Position numbers and translations under genes: made by a program. The notes beneath the pieces are model-generated. The model ran no database searches. It saw nothing but the letters and a program-made list of their open reading frames with translations, and had not been told where the DNA came from. Of a stretch of 22,503 nucleotides of DNA, positions 10,101 to 20,290 are shown piece by piece (position 1 is the stretch's first letter; the number at the start of each line of letters is the position of its first letter). Source of the DNA: Xylaria sp. FL1777 (lineage: Eukaryota; Ascomycota; Sordariomycetes; Xylariales; Xylariaceae); contig MU400921.1 in assembly GCA_022578965.1 (NCBI GenBank), positions 1 to 22,503 of the forward strand, in the 5' to 3' direction.

Positions 10101-11700
10101 GCTTTTTATTAAATTAAAAAGTTACTAGTCTTTAGCTATAGTATTCCTAAAATAATGTTATAATTAAATATATTAGCAATATTTAATATAATTTGTTTTT
10201 TATGTTTTTATATAAATATATTAAAAAGTTTAGTTTCTTTAAGTATACAATTGTTATTATAGCTAAAAGTACTTTTATTAAATTTTTTAATTTTTTAAGA
10301 TTTTTGCTTATATTTCTAAAGAATTTTATTTTGTTTTGCTACTTTAAGTAAAATTATATTAGCTTGTACTTCTAAGTTAATTAAAATATTATACTTCCTT
10401 TTTTAATATATAAGTTTAACTTTAAATTAGTTTTACTAGTTATTACATTAAATTTTATGTAAAGCTTTAGTTTTTTTAGCTATTTGCTGCTTTTTTAGCA
10501 AGTATTTATTTTGTTTTTTAACTTTTTTTTGTTAAATGTTTAAATATTTGTTTTATTTAGTACTTTAAATATTATTATACTTTGTTTTATTTTTGCCTTT
10601 AGTTAAGCTTTAAATTGCGGTTTTTAAGCTTTTTTGCTTTTAGCAACTATTTTTTAGTACAATTATGCTTTAATTAACTAGTAATATTTATAATAGTTAT
10701 TTTTACATTTTTTTAAAATAGTATTATAAGTATAATTAGAATTCTTTTTAAATATTGCAAATCTTTATAAATTTTTATAGTAAACTATAGTTATAACTAA
10801 CTACTTTAATTTATAAAAATTCTATATTTCTGTTTTTATAATTTGTTTAAAAAACTAATTATTCTTTAGTTTATTAAGTAAATATTAGTAGCAATAATAT
10901 ACTACATAGCAATTTTATAATACTTTATTATGTTTTAAATTTTTTAAACGTAAAATATTATTATTGTTTTTTATTATAGTTTTATTATAGTAATAACTTT
11001 TAGCAATTAGTTAAATTGCTAGTTTTAGTTTTTAAAACATATTAGTTTTTGTATTAACTATTAATGCTTTTTTGTTTTGTTATATTTAAAGCAGTTTAAG
11101 CTATAAAAATACTTTGTTTATTTTTATTAGTTTTTTTTTTGTAGTATTTTTTATAGCTTTTAATTTTATTTGTTTTTGTTTTAAAGTTTTATAAGTTTTG
11201 TTTTTCTAGGTTTATTTAGCAACTAAGTGTTTTAGTAGTTTATAATTAGTTTAATAACTATATTATTTATAGTTATAGTTTTATTTTTTTAAACATAATT
11301 TTTCTTTAAGCTATATTTTAAGCTTTAATAGTTTAAAGTTTTTATAGTTTTATAAGTTTGCTAATTATGTTAACTTATTATTTTTTGTTGTTTGCTACTT
11401 TTAGTTAAACCATTTTTTTAAGTTATATATTAAATAACTTTAATTATTTATATAGCAAATATATTTTTTTGCAATTTGTTTTAATAACTATAAAGCTTTT
11501 AAATAATATTTATATGCTTGTTTATTTTAACTTATATAAATAAAGCATTTAGATTTATTTAGTGTAGTACTTTTGTTTTAACTTAAAACAGCAATTTTAT
11601 ACTTTTGCTTTAAAGACGTATTTTTTAAATTGCTTTATTGTTTTTTGTTGTTTTAGACTTTTATAACTTATACTTTTTTTTTAAGTTAAAAAATCTTTTT
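7101..11700 (-). pseudogene. Pol polyprotein of element C, inactivated
   Basis: Start is approximate (after the gag zinc knuckle). Protease block IILGI-L*L begins at 10156 and reads down, with the Gly kept. The RT block homologous to AKGF starts at 9841. The YLDD box reads YLNN at 9416-9427. The RNase H DKELL block (about 8830-8845) reads NKKLL. The integrase CxxC beginning at 8261 keeps both Cys, unlike A. The first catalytic Asp reads Asn at 8160-8162, and the integrase E region (about 7855) reads Lys. Chromodomain about 7110-7241, then TAG at 7101-7103. Protease and RT share a frame; a 1-nt length change separates RT and integrase compared with A. Plus-strand open frames over this region, such as 8913-9119, are antisense by-products. 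Confidence 0.9.
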
Positions 11701-11739
11701 TTTTTTGTAGCTTTTTTTTCTGTTCTTTTTTTTAAATTA

Positions 11740-12997
11740 ACATTGTTTTTAAAAATGTTTTTTCTTTTTATAGTTATAACATTTAACTTTAAATATATTT
11801 TAGGATTATTGTTTTTAAACTTTATTAATTTGCTTGAATTTTTGTTTAATACTTTTTTAAGTATTCTTTTTTTTGTTTTTTTTAGTTCTTTTAGTTTTAA
11901 AGTACTAGTTAAATAATTATTAATTAATTATAATAGCTATATTAATATACGTATTAATTTTTGCTAGTTTATTTATTTTATATAGTTTATTTTAAACTTA
12001 GGTTTTAAGTTTATTATAAAATAAATAAAACAATGCAAGCTTAAGCAATCTTAAAATTACTGCTAATCGTTTAAATTTTATAGCATAATTTACTGCTGCT
12101 TTTATTTGTTTTAAGCAATAAAGTGCTTTTTTTGCGTGTTTTGCTTTTTAAGTATTTTTAAATAGTATTTTTATTTAATTTTTAAACTTAATGTAATTTT
12201 TAAAAATTTCTTTTGTTTTTAGCTTAAAGTTAGTTAACTTATTAGCTTTTAAAAAATTCTTTAAAATAAATTAAAACTATTTTAATACTTTTTTTAATAA
12301 AAATTATAAAATAATTATTACTTTTTAGTTTTCTTTTGTAATAGTAATAAAGTGCTATTTTAAATAAAATTTAACGTAAATTAAAAAAGCTTTTATATTT
12401 ATAGATTTATTATAAAGCTTTAAAGCAGTAAGTTTAAAACTTTTAATGTTTAATATTTTTAATATTATAAATAATCTTAATAATAAAAATAATAGTAGTA
12501 ATAAAAAGTTAGGTTTTTTATTTTAAGTTATTACTTTAAATATAATAGTAATAAAAATAAACGTTAAGTTTGCTAGTAATAATATTAGCATTAGTTATAG
12601 CATAATTACTTGTTTAAAACTTTAACTTATTATTATAATAGCAGTTATTATTGCTGCTTTAATTATTATAGCTAGTATTTACGCTAGTTTAAAAGTTATA
12701 ACGCTTAGTATTTAAGCTGTTTTTTAAGTTAAAGCAACTAGTTTGCTTTGTAGTGCTAGCATTAGCATTAGTTTTTTTTTATTACTGCTGCTTAACTTTT
12801 TTTTTTTTGCTACTGCTTTTTTTTTAATAAAAATAGCTAGTAAAAATGCTAAGGTTTATTATTTTAGTACATTACTAGTTTTAAAAGTCTTTAAAATCTT
12901 TAAACTTAATTTTTGACTTTTTGTTTTTAGTAATATAACTTAAATCTAGTTCTATTAATTATTAAATAAAGTTTACTTATGTAATACTATTTAGCAT
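11740..12997 (-). pseudogene. Gag of element C, inactivated
   Basis: Structural protein that would form virus-like particles and bind element RNA. An ATG at 12995-12997 is conserved in position with B (18977). Conserved capsid-like blocks begin at 12420 and 12144, in frame with the C-terminal zinc knuckle (11740-11781). The knuckle is CxxCx4Hx4C in spacing, but its second Cys codon reads Tyr. Stops are scattered through the frame and look like mutated Gln/Trp/Arg codons. The long plus-strand open frame at 11638-11916 is antisense to the Lys-rich knuckle region and is not a gene. Confidence 0.82.
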
Positions 12998-13124
12998 TTT
13001 TGTTTTTTAAATATTTTTTTAGTATATTTTTAAAAGTTTATTTTGTAAATTATTTGTTACTTAACTCTTTATACTAATATTTATTTTTATGTGTTAAGTT
13101 TTATTAATTAAAGAGCTATTAAAA
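12998..13124 (-). other. Leader between 5' LTR and gag of element C
   Basis: Should contain the tRNA primer-binding site immediately next to the LTR, but C and B differ there by transitions and no tRNA 3' end can be matched. Confidence 0.5.
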
Positions 13125-13642
13125 TATAATAAACCTGTTATATATTAATATAATAGGTTTGCTTTTAAAGTTTTAATTTATAGGTAATAATAGGATTTTT
13201 AACAGTAGTTTATTAAAGAGGTTTTTAAAATACTTTTATTACTATGCATTAATAAAGGTTTTAAAGGATTAAAAGTAATAAATATATTAGTGCTTAGCAA
13301 TTATAAAAAAATTAATAGCTAAAAAGCTAAAAATTAAATAAATAACTAAATAAAAGAAATGCATAATTATATAAACAAAAAAAACAGTAGTAGTAATTTA
13401 TAAATGTTGCTTTTTTTAATAAACTTAACGCTATACTGTTTTAAGTTTATAGCTTAATAAACTTAACGCTTAAATCCGTTAAGTTTAAGGCTCAATAAAC
13501 TTAACGCTTAAGTTTGTTGAGTTTATGCATTAAACCCTTATAGTGGTTTAAATACATATTTTTTTAACGAATAAGACTCCTTTTACGCATGTTTTCTCTA
13601 CACTTGGCCTTTTAACCGGCCTAGTTAGCCCATTTTGTAACA
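13125..13642 (-). repeat. 5' LTR of element C (518 bp)
   Basis: Plus-strand left edge tataat and right edge tgtaaca, so the element starts TGTTACA. Equal in length to 5906-6423. The outer 117 bp (right end) keeps 40 G+C, including several CpG and GGCC sites, against 28 in the inner edge of the left LTR. Confidence 0.9.
13418..13531 (-). repeat. 3 x 38-bp palindromic array in U3 of the right LTR of C
   Basis: Units start at 13418, 13456 and 13494. Same as 6199-6312, with more G+C surviving in the outer units. Confidence 0.85.
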
Positions 13643-13647
13643 TTGTT
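13643..13647. repeat. Right target-site duplication of element C
   Basis: ttgtt, partner of ctgtt at 5901-5905. Confidence 0.65.
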
Positions 13648-14303
13648 TTATGTTTATCTTTAATAAAAATCTTTTGCTAAAAGTAGCTTTTTATAATATT
13701 AATTATTATAAATACTATAAACTTATATATAGCTTTAAAAATTTTGTTTTATTATAGCAATAAGTATATATTACTAATAAGCTTTATATTAACTTTATGT
13801 AAATTAATAATAACGCAAAGTTTATTTTTTTGCTATATAATAAAAGCTAAAAATACTATAAAGCAAAATTAATTAAGTAAAATAAGCTTAACAACTTTAG
13901 CTTTAACTAAAAGCTTTAAAATATTATTTATTGCTTTAATATTATAACAAAATTATTAATATAAGCATTAACTTAAATTATTATATGTTTTTTTGTTTTT
14001 AAAGTTAATTAGCATTTAAATACTATTATTAAACTTACTTAATTTTAAATAAAATAAACAAGCATATTTTTTAATAATATTTTTAATTTACTAAATAATC
14101 TTTAGTTTTTAGTTAAAAAATATATTTATTTTTAACTTGTTTAACTTAAATTCTTTAAGTAGCAATTTAAAAAAAAAATTAAAAAAATTAAAAAAGTAGC
14201 TATATTTATATTAATTATTTTAATTATTATTAATATTATTAGCTTTAATTATATTAATAATCTTAAAAAATAAAATAACATAAGCTTTTTTAGCGTTTTA
14301 TTA
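13648..14303. other. AT-rich sequence with no recognised gene
   Basis: Dense short A/T runs with scattered gct/agc. No homology to the A/B/C family or to the Copia part was seen by eye. Probably degraded repeat, continuous before C's insertion with 5648-5905. Confidence 0.5.
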
Positions 14304-15005
14304 AGCAAAAATAAAATATAATATTACTAAGTTATAAATTTGCATAGTTTTAATATAGCTAATTATGTTGTTTTTATAAATAAATATTAAAAGTTTACTA
14401 AAATTTGCAAAATAATAACATTTATTTTGTTTATTTATAATATTAGCTATTAAAAAACCAAGCATATTAAAACTAGCATTAATATATAGTTTACTAACTA
14501 TAAAATAACTGTTTATTATAACTAAAAAATTAAAATGCTTTATAAATATAGCTATACTAATACTAAGTATAATATTAATATTAATTTTAAATTAAATTAG
14601 CAGCAATTTGCTTAACTTTTAATATAACTTTAGTTTGTTTTATAATTTGCTAAAAAGTTTAATTTGTTTGTTTAACTTTTTTATACATAGCTTATTGTTT
14701 TATGTTTTGCTACCTTAGCAAATATAAAAACAGTTTTTAAACAAAAAAAATATACCTAATAATATACTACAATTAAATTTATTTACTAAATAAAAACGTT
14801 ATTATACTATTTATCGCTTTTTATTTATATTAAATAACATTATATTAAAATTAACATATTGCTTAATATAAAGGCTTTTGCTTATACTTTTAAAACTAAA
14901 AAGCTTTATATTAATAATAATATAACTAAAGTAATACTTTGCAAAATATTTAGCAAATATAAAATTAAATAAAAAATAAGTATTAATATATGCTTTAATT
15001 AATTA
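14304..15005 (-). pseudogene. Unidentified decayed reading frame (about 234 codons)
   Basis: A single minus-strand frame with a stop-free 64-codon stretch (14814-15005), an interrupted middle, and a stop-free 96-codon stretch (14304-14591). In sequence this AT-rich, a 96-codon gap between stops is unexpected by chance. About ten in-frame stops lie between the two stretches and no frameshift is needed. The middle part contains FNCSILLG followed by two Phe and Leu, which resembles the C-terminal strand of retropepsin-type aspartic proteases (hydrophobic-LLG-x-x-hydrophobic-L). No D-S/T-G active site is seen, so this is only a hint. It lies downstream of the Copia RNase H in the same orientation and is probably part of another element. 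Confidence 0.4.
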
Positions 15006-15830
15006 ACTTAGGTTATATATAATAGCTTTAAAATAAATATAGCTTTTTTATTTATATATTTAGCCTTTAGCTATATAAAAATACGCGGTTTTTTTTTTTT
15101 GCAGATATAATTAAGCAACTTAGTATTTATAGTAGCGCTAAAAACTTTAAAATCTTTTAACGTTTTATTAAAAGTAAATTAACATATAAAATTATATAAA
15201 GTATTTAAAGTTTTTTTTTAAAGCAAAATAATAAAATAGTTATTAATAAATAAAAAAAAAGAAATATTTAAATAAAAGCTAATTAATACTTTACTATTAT
15301 TAGTTTTAAGAAATTTTAAAGTATAATTAATAGTAATCGGAAAATTAAATAGTAAGTTTAATAAAGCGCTAAAAATATTATTAAATAAGCTAAAAAAGCT
15401 AATATATTTAATATTAATTAATACTTTATTATTATTAGCTATTTTAAAAAATATTAATAAGTTAGCTAATAATGCATTTTTTTTAAATGTTTGCTTTAGT
15501 TTTTTTTTAGCTTTGTTTTTTTAAAAAGCTTAGTAAGTTTATTAAGCATATTAACCTTGTTAAGTTCTTTTATTAAAAATTTAAAGTTATATATAAGCTA
15601 AAAGTTATACATTTATTTAAAAATCTGCTTTAATATATAAAGATTTTTAGTATTTACGTTTTGCTATATAATATAGCTATTTATTATAAAAGTGCAAGTA
15701 ACTTTAAAAAATTAATAGTTATTATTATTTTAGTAATTTTAATTGCTTTAATAACTATAGTTATTTTAATTGCAGCGTAAGTTATTTTTATTATTTATTA
15801 AATTAATTGTTAAATAAGCTTTGTACAATT
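15006..15830. other. AT-rich sequence with fragmentary minus-strand frames
   Basis: Short open stretches on the minus strand (about 15060-15230), not linkable to a family. A roughly 50-bp block containing aattaatacttta-tattattag occurs twice in direct orientation, at about 15280 and 15416. Confidence 0.4.
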
Positions 15831-16060
15831 GTACGTTTAATATATATGTGCTAAAACAAAGTATAATAATCTTTGTATTATAAGCTGTTTATATTTTGTA
15901 TGTTTAAAAGAAAAAAAGGTTTATATAAAGCAAAAGTTCTCCTTTATATGTAAGAATTTTGCTAGTATATAAGCTAAGCTAATACTAAGATTACTTTGGT
16001 TTATGCAATAGCCCTTATACGGAGTGGTTTTTATGCAAAACTTATTATACGTACTATATA
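15831..16060. other. GC-richer patch of unknown origin
   Basis: Contains CpG sites, GG and CC pairs that are nearly absent around it (for example around 16005-16030), an 11-bp palindrome (tgtacaattgtaca core, about 15822-15835) and, on the minus strand, TATATAAA-like sequence. It resembles less-mutated LTR or unique sequence, but ends could not be fixed. Confidence 0.3.
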
Positions 16061-17400
16061 TAAAAGTTATAACTAATAACTAGTTATTTTAACACTAGTT
16101 ACTTTTTTTTTAGTTGTAATTTTTCTTATATAATACTATTTAAAAGAAATAAAAAAGAATAGTTTTATAAAGAATTAAACATTTAATACTTTAGTTTTTG
16201 CAAAAAAAAGGGTTGCTTATATGTTTGCTTTTTTTAAACTTTATAGTTATATAAAGCCTAGGTTTAAAAGTAGTTACCTTTTAAGTAAAGCACTTAAACC
16301 TTTATGTAATTTAATTATTGCTAGCATAATTAAAGTTTTTTGTTTTTATTATTATATAGCTAACTAATATTAGCTAATAATATAAAATAAAATATTAGCA
16401 GTAAGCAATTTATACTAAGGTTAATTAAAAGTTCTTTTTTTATATAGTAACAAGTTTAATAATATATTAAAGTATAAAAGCTAGGCTTTGTTTATAAAAA
16501 AAGCTTAAATTTTGCAATGCTTTTTGTTGCTTTTATATTTTTAGACTTTTTACTTCGTACAGCTTCTTATTTTGCTATTAGCTGCTTTATATGCACATAT
16601 ATATACTTATAATAGCCTTATATTTAGTTATTTTTATATATATACTTATATATACATATATATATACTTATATAATAGCTGCTTTATTATAGTATAACAT
16701 TAATAGTTGTTAGCTTTACATTATAAGCTAAAACAGTAGTTATAACGTTATATAACTATTAACTAGTGATTTTAGCAATTAATTGTTTTTTTAGTTGCTA
16801 TATATAAATATATATATCTGTTTTTTTTTTATACGGCTTATTATTTAAGTAGTTTATTAATAATTGTTTATTATACAAAAAGTAACAAGTTTTAAGTTAT
16901 ATTAATGCCTTTAGTTAATATTAAGGTTTAAATTTTGCATAGTGCTTTAATTGCTTTTACTATAGCTTAAATAATTTGTTATAAAGGCTATTTTTATGCA
17001 GTACTTATTTAGTTATATAGCACTATAGTTGCTTTATGCAGCTAAAATACTTATATAAACTATAAAAGCTTTCTATTTTAGGGTTACTAATAAGTAATAA
17101 AATTTTAAGGTAATATATATATTATGTACGTTTAGTAATTATATAGTGCTTGTTATAATTATTATACTTAAATAAATAAAAAAAAGTTAAGTGTTATATA
17201 ATAGTTTAATAAAAAAAATAAAAAGAAATATTAAGCACTTATATATAGCTTAAAGAATAGTTATACAAAAAGAAATATAAGATTTACAATATTTTATAGT
17301 TTTTAGTATTTTTCTTAAAATTAAATATATTTGCTTGTTGCTTTTTTATTTATTATATAATTATTATAACAATCTTTATACAAAAGTATTTTTTTAACTT
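16061..17400. other. AT-rich region with diverged direct repeats, probable 3' end of the Copia element
   Basis: Follows the Copia RNase H in element orientation, so its 3' LTR should lie here, but no clean TG...CA ends were found. Two pairs of diverged direct repeats are visible: 16446-16542 with 16881-16960 (shared agtaacaagttt and aaattttgca), and about 16066-16117 with 16741-16798 (shared aactagt...tttagttg). These could be two copies of one LTR-like unit with different internal lengths. Confidence 0.35.
16592..16676. repeat. TA-rich simple repeat
   Basis: Runs of alternating TA interrupted by ctta or catat, with atatatactta recurring four times. Low complexity. Confidence 0.6.
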
Positions 17401-17439
17401 TCTTTTTTTAATTTGTTTGTATAAAAGTTGTTTTTACTT

Positions 17440-18353
17440 TTTTTTTACAAATATTTTTACTTATATAGTTAGCTAGTTTATAAATACTAGGGTTTTTAGC
17501 GCTTAGTTTAATGTTTTTTTCGTAAATATATTAGCTGGATTATTTTTATTATTAATTTATTATACTTTAAAGATTTCTTTTTTTTCGTATAACTTTTTAA
17601 GTAATATAATATTAATTATAAAGCGTTTTTTTTAAGTAATTCCTAGTTTTACTAAACAGTTATATAATAATTTTAAGTTTAAACATAATATAGCAGGAAT
17701 TAAAAGTATTTTTAGCGTAGCTATAATTTTTTAAAGCGTTATATAGAAAGCTATAGTACTATTAAAGCTATTTATTATGCTATATAATTTATTAGCTAGT
17801 ATACTTTGTATTACTTGCTTATATTTGCTAAAGTTTTAATATATAATGTTTTTTTTAATTTTAAAAGCTAAGTTTTTTTTTGTATAATGCTTTATTGCAA
17901 ATATAATAATAAATCCAAGTTATAAAGTTATATTAGTGTTATTTATAAATAAACTATTTATAAAAATAAATAGTTTTATATAGCTTAAATTTAAAAATAT
18001 AAACATTAATTTATAATTATAATTATTTATTTACTATTTAACTTTATAGTTTAAATTCTTAATATTTGCTAGTGCTAAATTAGTTATTTAAGCAATAGTT
18101 ATAAAGTTATATATAGCTTTTAATTAGCAAATACTACTTATGTAAGCGCTGCATATATATTAAAAAACATATTGCTATATAGTATTTTTTATATAAAAAT
18201 TAATTAAAGCTAGTTAGTTTGCTTAGCTTTTTTATATAAATGTTATATTTTCTTTATATAAAAAAGTAATTTAACTATTGTTAAATTTAATAAGGTAATT
18301 TTGTTATAAAGTTTTTTTTAGCTTTGCATAAAACTTTGCTTTATATAACTTAC
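17440..18353 (-). pseudogene. Ty1/Copia Pol, RT end and RNase H, truncated by element B
   Basis: Minus-strand translation matches the C-terminal part of fungal Ty1/Copia polyproteins in order. RT-end blocks lie at about 18080-18340. The RNase H start has an FI-SLF-NNT-type block (about 17900-17960), then SILANKLY (about 17810). The LVKLG block is at 17641-17655, with the upstream catalytic Asp reading Asn at 17677-17679. The NNPAN-FTK block is at about 17518-17544, followed by the C-terminus. Damage is by transition-type stops; between about 17640 and 17870 the frame has only one stop. The gene is cut at 18353 by the LTR of B; the N-terminal half should lie beyond B, outside the window. Confidence 0.8.
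18349..18353. repeat. Left target-site duplication of element B (predicted)
   Basis: cttac, the five bases before the LTR. The partner would follow B's 3' LTR outside the window. Confidence 0.4.
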
Positions 18354-18464
18354 TGTTACAAAATTAGCACAAAGGTAGCTTTTAAAGCGGCTTAATGCTT
18401 TTATATATACTTTGCACTTTTTTTTTTTGCTAGCTAGAGCTAAGGTTACATAATGACTTATTTA

Positions 18465-18568
18465 GCTTACTAGGCTTATAGTGATTTAAGGCTTATTAAG
18501 CTTACAGTGATTTAAAGCTTACTAGGCTTACAGTAATTTAGTGCTTACTAAACTTATAATAATTTAAG
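18465..18568 (+). repeat. 4 x 26-bp tandem array in U3 of LTR B
   Basis: Units start at 18465, 18491, 18517 and 18543, exact 26-bp period, better preserved than in A (gcttactaggctta-type start, gtgattta-type end). Confidence 0.88.
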
Positions 18569-18601
18569 AAAAATTACTATTTTTTTTACTTTTTTTTTGT
18601 T

Positions 18602-18608
18602 TATATAA
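18602..18608 (+). promoter_or_regulatory. TATA-like box of LTR B
   Basis: TATATAA just after the U3 array, same place as 5401-5407. Confidence 0.5.
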
Positions 18609-18976
18609 TTATGCATTTTTTGTATTTAGTTATTTACTTAGTTTTAGTTCTTTAGCTATTAATTTTTTTATAACTGCTAAGTACTAATATATTTATTATT
18701 TTTAATTTTTTAAAACTTTTATTGATGTATAATAGTAGAAATACTTTAAAAACCTTTTTAATGAACTATTGTTAAAAATCTTATTATTACTTATAAATTA
18801 AGACTTTAAAAGCAAACCTGTTATATTAATATATAACAAGTTTGTTATACTTTAATAACTTTTTAATTAATAGAACTTAATATATAAAAACGAATATTAG
18901 TATAAAGAGTTAAGTAATAAACAATTTATAAAATAAACTTTTAAAAGTATACTAAAGAAATATTTAAAAGACAAAA

Positions 18977-20290
18977 ATGCTAAATAGCATTATATAAATA
19001 AATTTTACCCGATAATTAATAAATTAAATTTAAGTTATGCTATTAAAAATAAAAAGTTAAAAATTAAGTTTAAAAATCTTAGAGATTTTTAAAACTAGCA
19101 ATATATTAAAACAACAAACCTTAGCATTTTTATTAGCTACTTTTATTAAAAAAAAAGCAATAGTAAAAAAAAAAGAGTTAAGCAGCAGTAGTAAAAAAGA
19201 ACTAATGTTAACGTTAGTGCTATAAAGCAAACTAGTTGCTTTAATTTAAAGGATAGCTTAAATACTAAGCGTTATAACCTTTAAACTAGCATAAATATTA
19301 GCTATAGTAATTAAGGCAGCAATAATAACTGCTATTATAATAATAAGTTAAAGCTTTAAATAAGTAATTATGTTATAATTAACGCTAATACTACTACTAG
19401 TAAACTTAACATTTATTTTTATTATTACTATACTTAAAATAATAACTTAAAATAAAAAACCTAACTTTTTATTATTACTGCTGCTTTTATTATTAAGATT
19501 ATTTATAATATTAAAAATGCTAAACATTAAAAGTTTTAAACTTACTGCTTTAAAGCTTTATAATAGATCTATAAATATAAAAGCTTTTTTAATTTATGTT
19601 AAACTTTATTTAAAATAGCACTTTATTATTATTATAAAAAAAAATTAAAAAGTAATAACTATTTTATAATTTTTGTTAAAAAAAGTACTAAAATAGTTTT
19701 AACTTATTTTAAAAGATTTCTTAAAAGCTAACAAGTTAATTAACTTTAAGCTAAAAACAAAAAAGATTTTTAAAAACTATGTTAAGTTTAAAAATTAAAT
19801 AAAAGCATTATTTAAAAATACTTAAAAAGCAAAACACGCAAAAAAAGCACTTTATTGCTTAAAATAAACAAAAGCAGCAGCAAATTATGCTATAAAATTT
19901 AAACAATTAGTAGCAATCTTAAGATTGCTTAAGCTTGCATTGTTTTATTTATTTTATAGTAAACTTAAAACCTAAATTTAAAACAAACTATGCAAAATAA
20001 ATAAACTAGCAAAAATTAATACGTATATTAATATAGCTATTATAATTAATTAACGATTATTTAATTAGTACTTTAAAACTAAAAGAACTAAAAAAAACAA
20101 AAAAAAAATACTTAAAAAAGTATTAAATAAAGATTTAAGCAAATTAATAAAGTTTAGAAATAATAATCTTAAAATATGTTTAAAGTTAAATGTTATAACT
20201 GTAAAAAAAAAGAACACTTTTAAAGACAATGCTAATCCGAAAAAAAGAACAAAAAAAAAAGCTATAAAAAAAGAAAGATCTTTTAGCTTA
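18977..20290 (+). pseudogene. Gag of element B, inactivated
   Basis: The ATG at 18977 is in frame with the conserved block at 19553 (576 bp) and with the block at 19829. The N-terminal part is rich in Ser/Asn/Lys. The middle (about 19550-20060) is the capsid-like part, with hydrophobic blocks shared with C. The zinc knuckle is at 20191-20232 and keeps all Cys/His positions (CxxCx4Hx4C), with a stop inside it. B has one base fewer than C between 19829 and the knuckle (362 versus 363), so B also carries a 1-nt deletion. The minus-strand open frame 20065-20337 is antisense to the Lys-rich tail and is rejected. The C-terminal end is approximate. Confidence 0.82.

Larger units (their letters stand above)
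5906..13642 (-). mobile_element. Element C: complete Ty3/Gypsy chromovirus (7737 bp), mutated
   Basis: The only full-length copy in the window. It has two 518-bp LTRs in the same orientation, a 5-bp target duplication, gag then pol on the minus strand, and a terminal chromodomain. The body aligns with A (inverted) over about 4.5 kb and with B over gag and early pol. The distance from protease block to YLDD box is 729 bp in both A (insert removed) and C; from zinc knuckle to protease block it is 1625 bp in both B and C. There has therefore been little length change. Coding capacity is gone through transitions. Its LTRs carry a different U3 array from A and B. Confidence 0.93.
18354..18849 (+). 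repeat. 5' LTR of element B (496 bp)
   Basis: Starts TGTTACA, ends TGTTATA. Aligns with LTR A except for about 11 bp of TA-rich sequence extra in A. The outer (left) part keeps 35 G+C in 117 bp against 26 in 128 bp for the inner equivalent in A. Confidence 0.88.

Noticed and set aside
11638..11916. 92-residue plus-strand open frame
   Set aside because: Antisense to the Lys-rich zinc-knuckle end of gag in C; Phe/Leu-rich only because AAA codons read TTT backwards. The same shadow occurs at 20065-20337 in B.
13648..18353. A host gene or gene cluster between C and B
   Set aside because: Only Copia remnant and unassigned decayed frames are found; no intact frame with start and recognisable domain.
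18850..18880. tRNA primer-binding site after the LTR
   Set aside because: B and C differ by transitions here, and no stretch can be matched to a tRNA 3' end with confidence.
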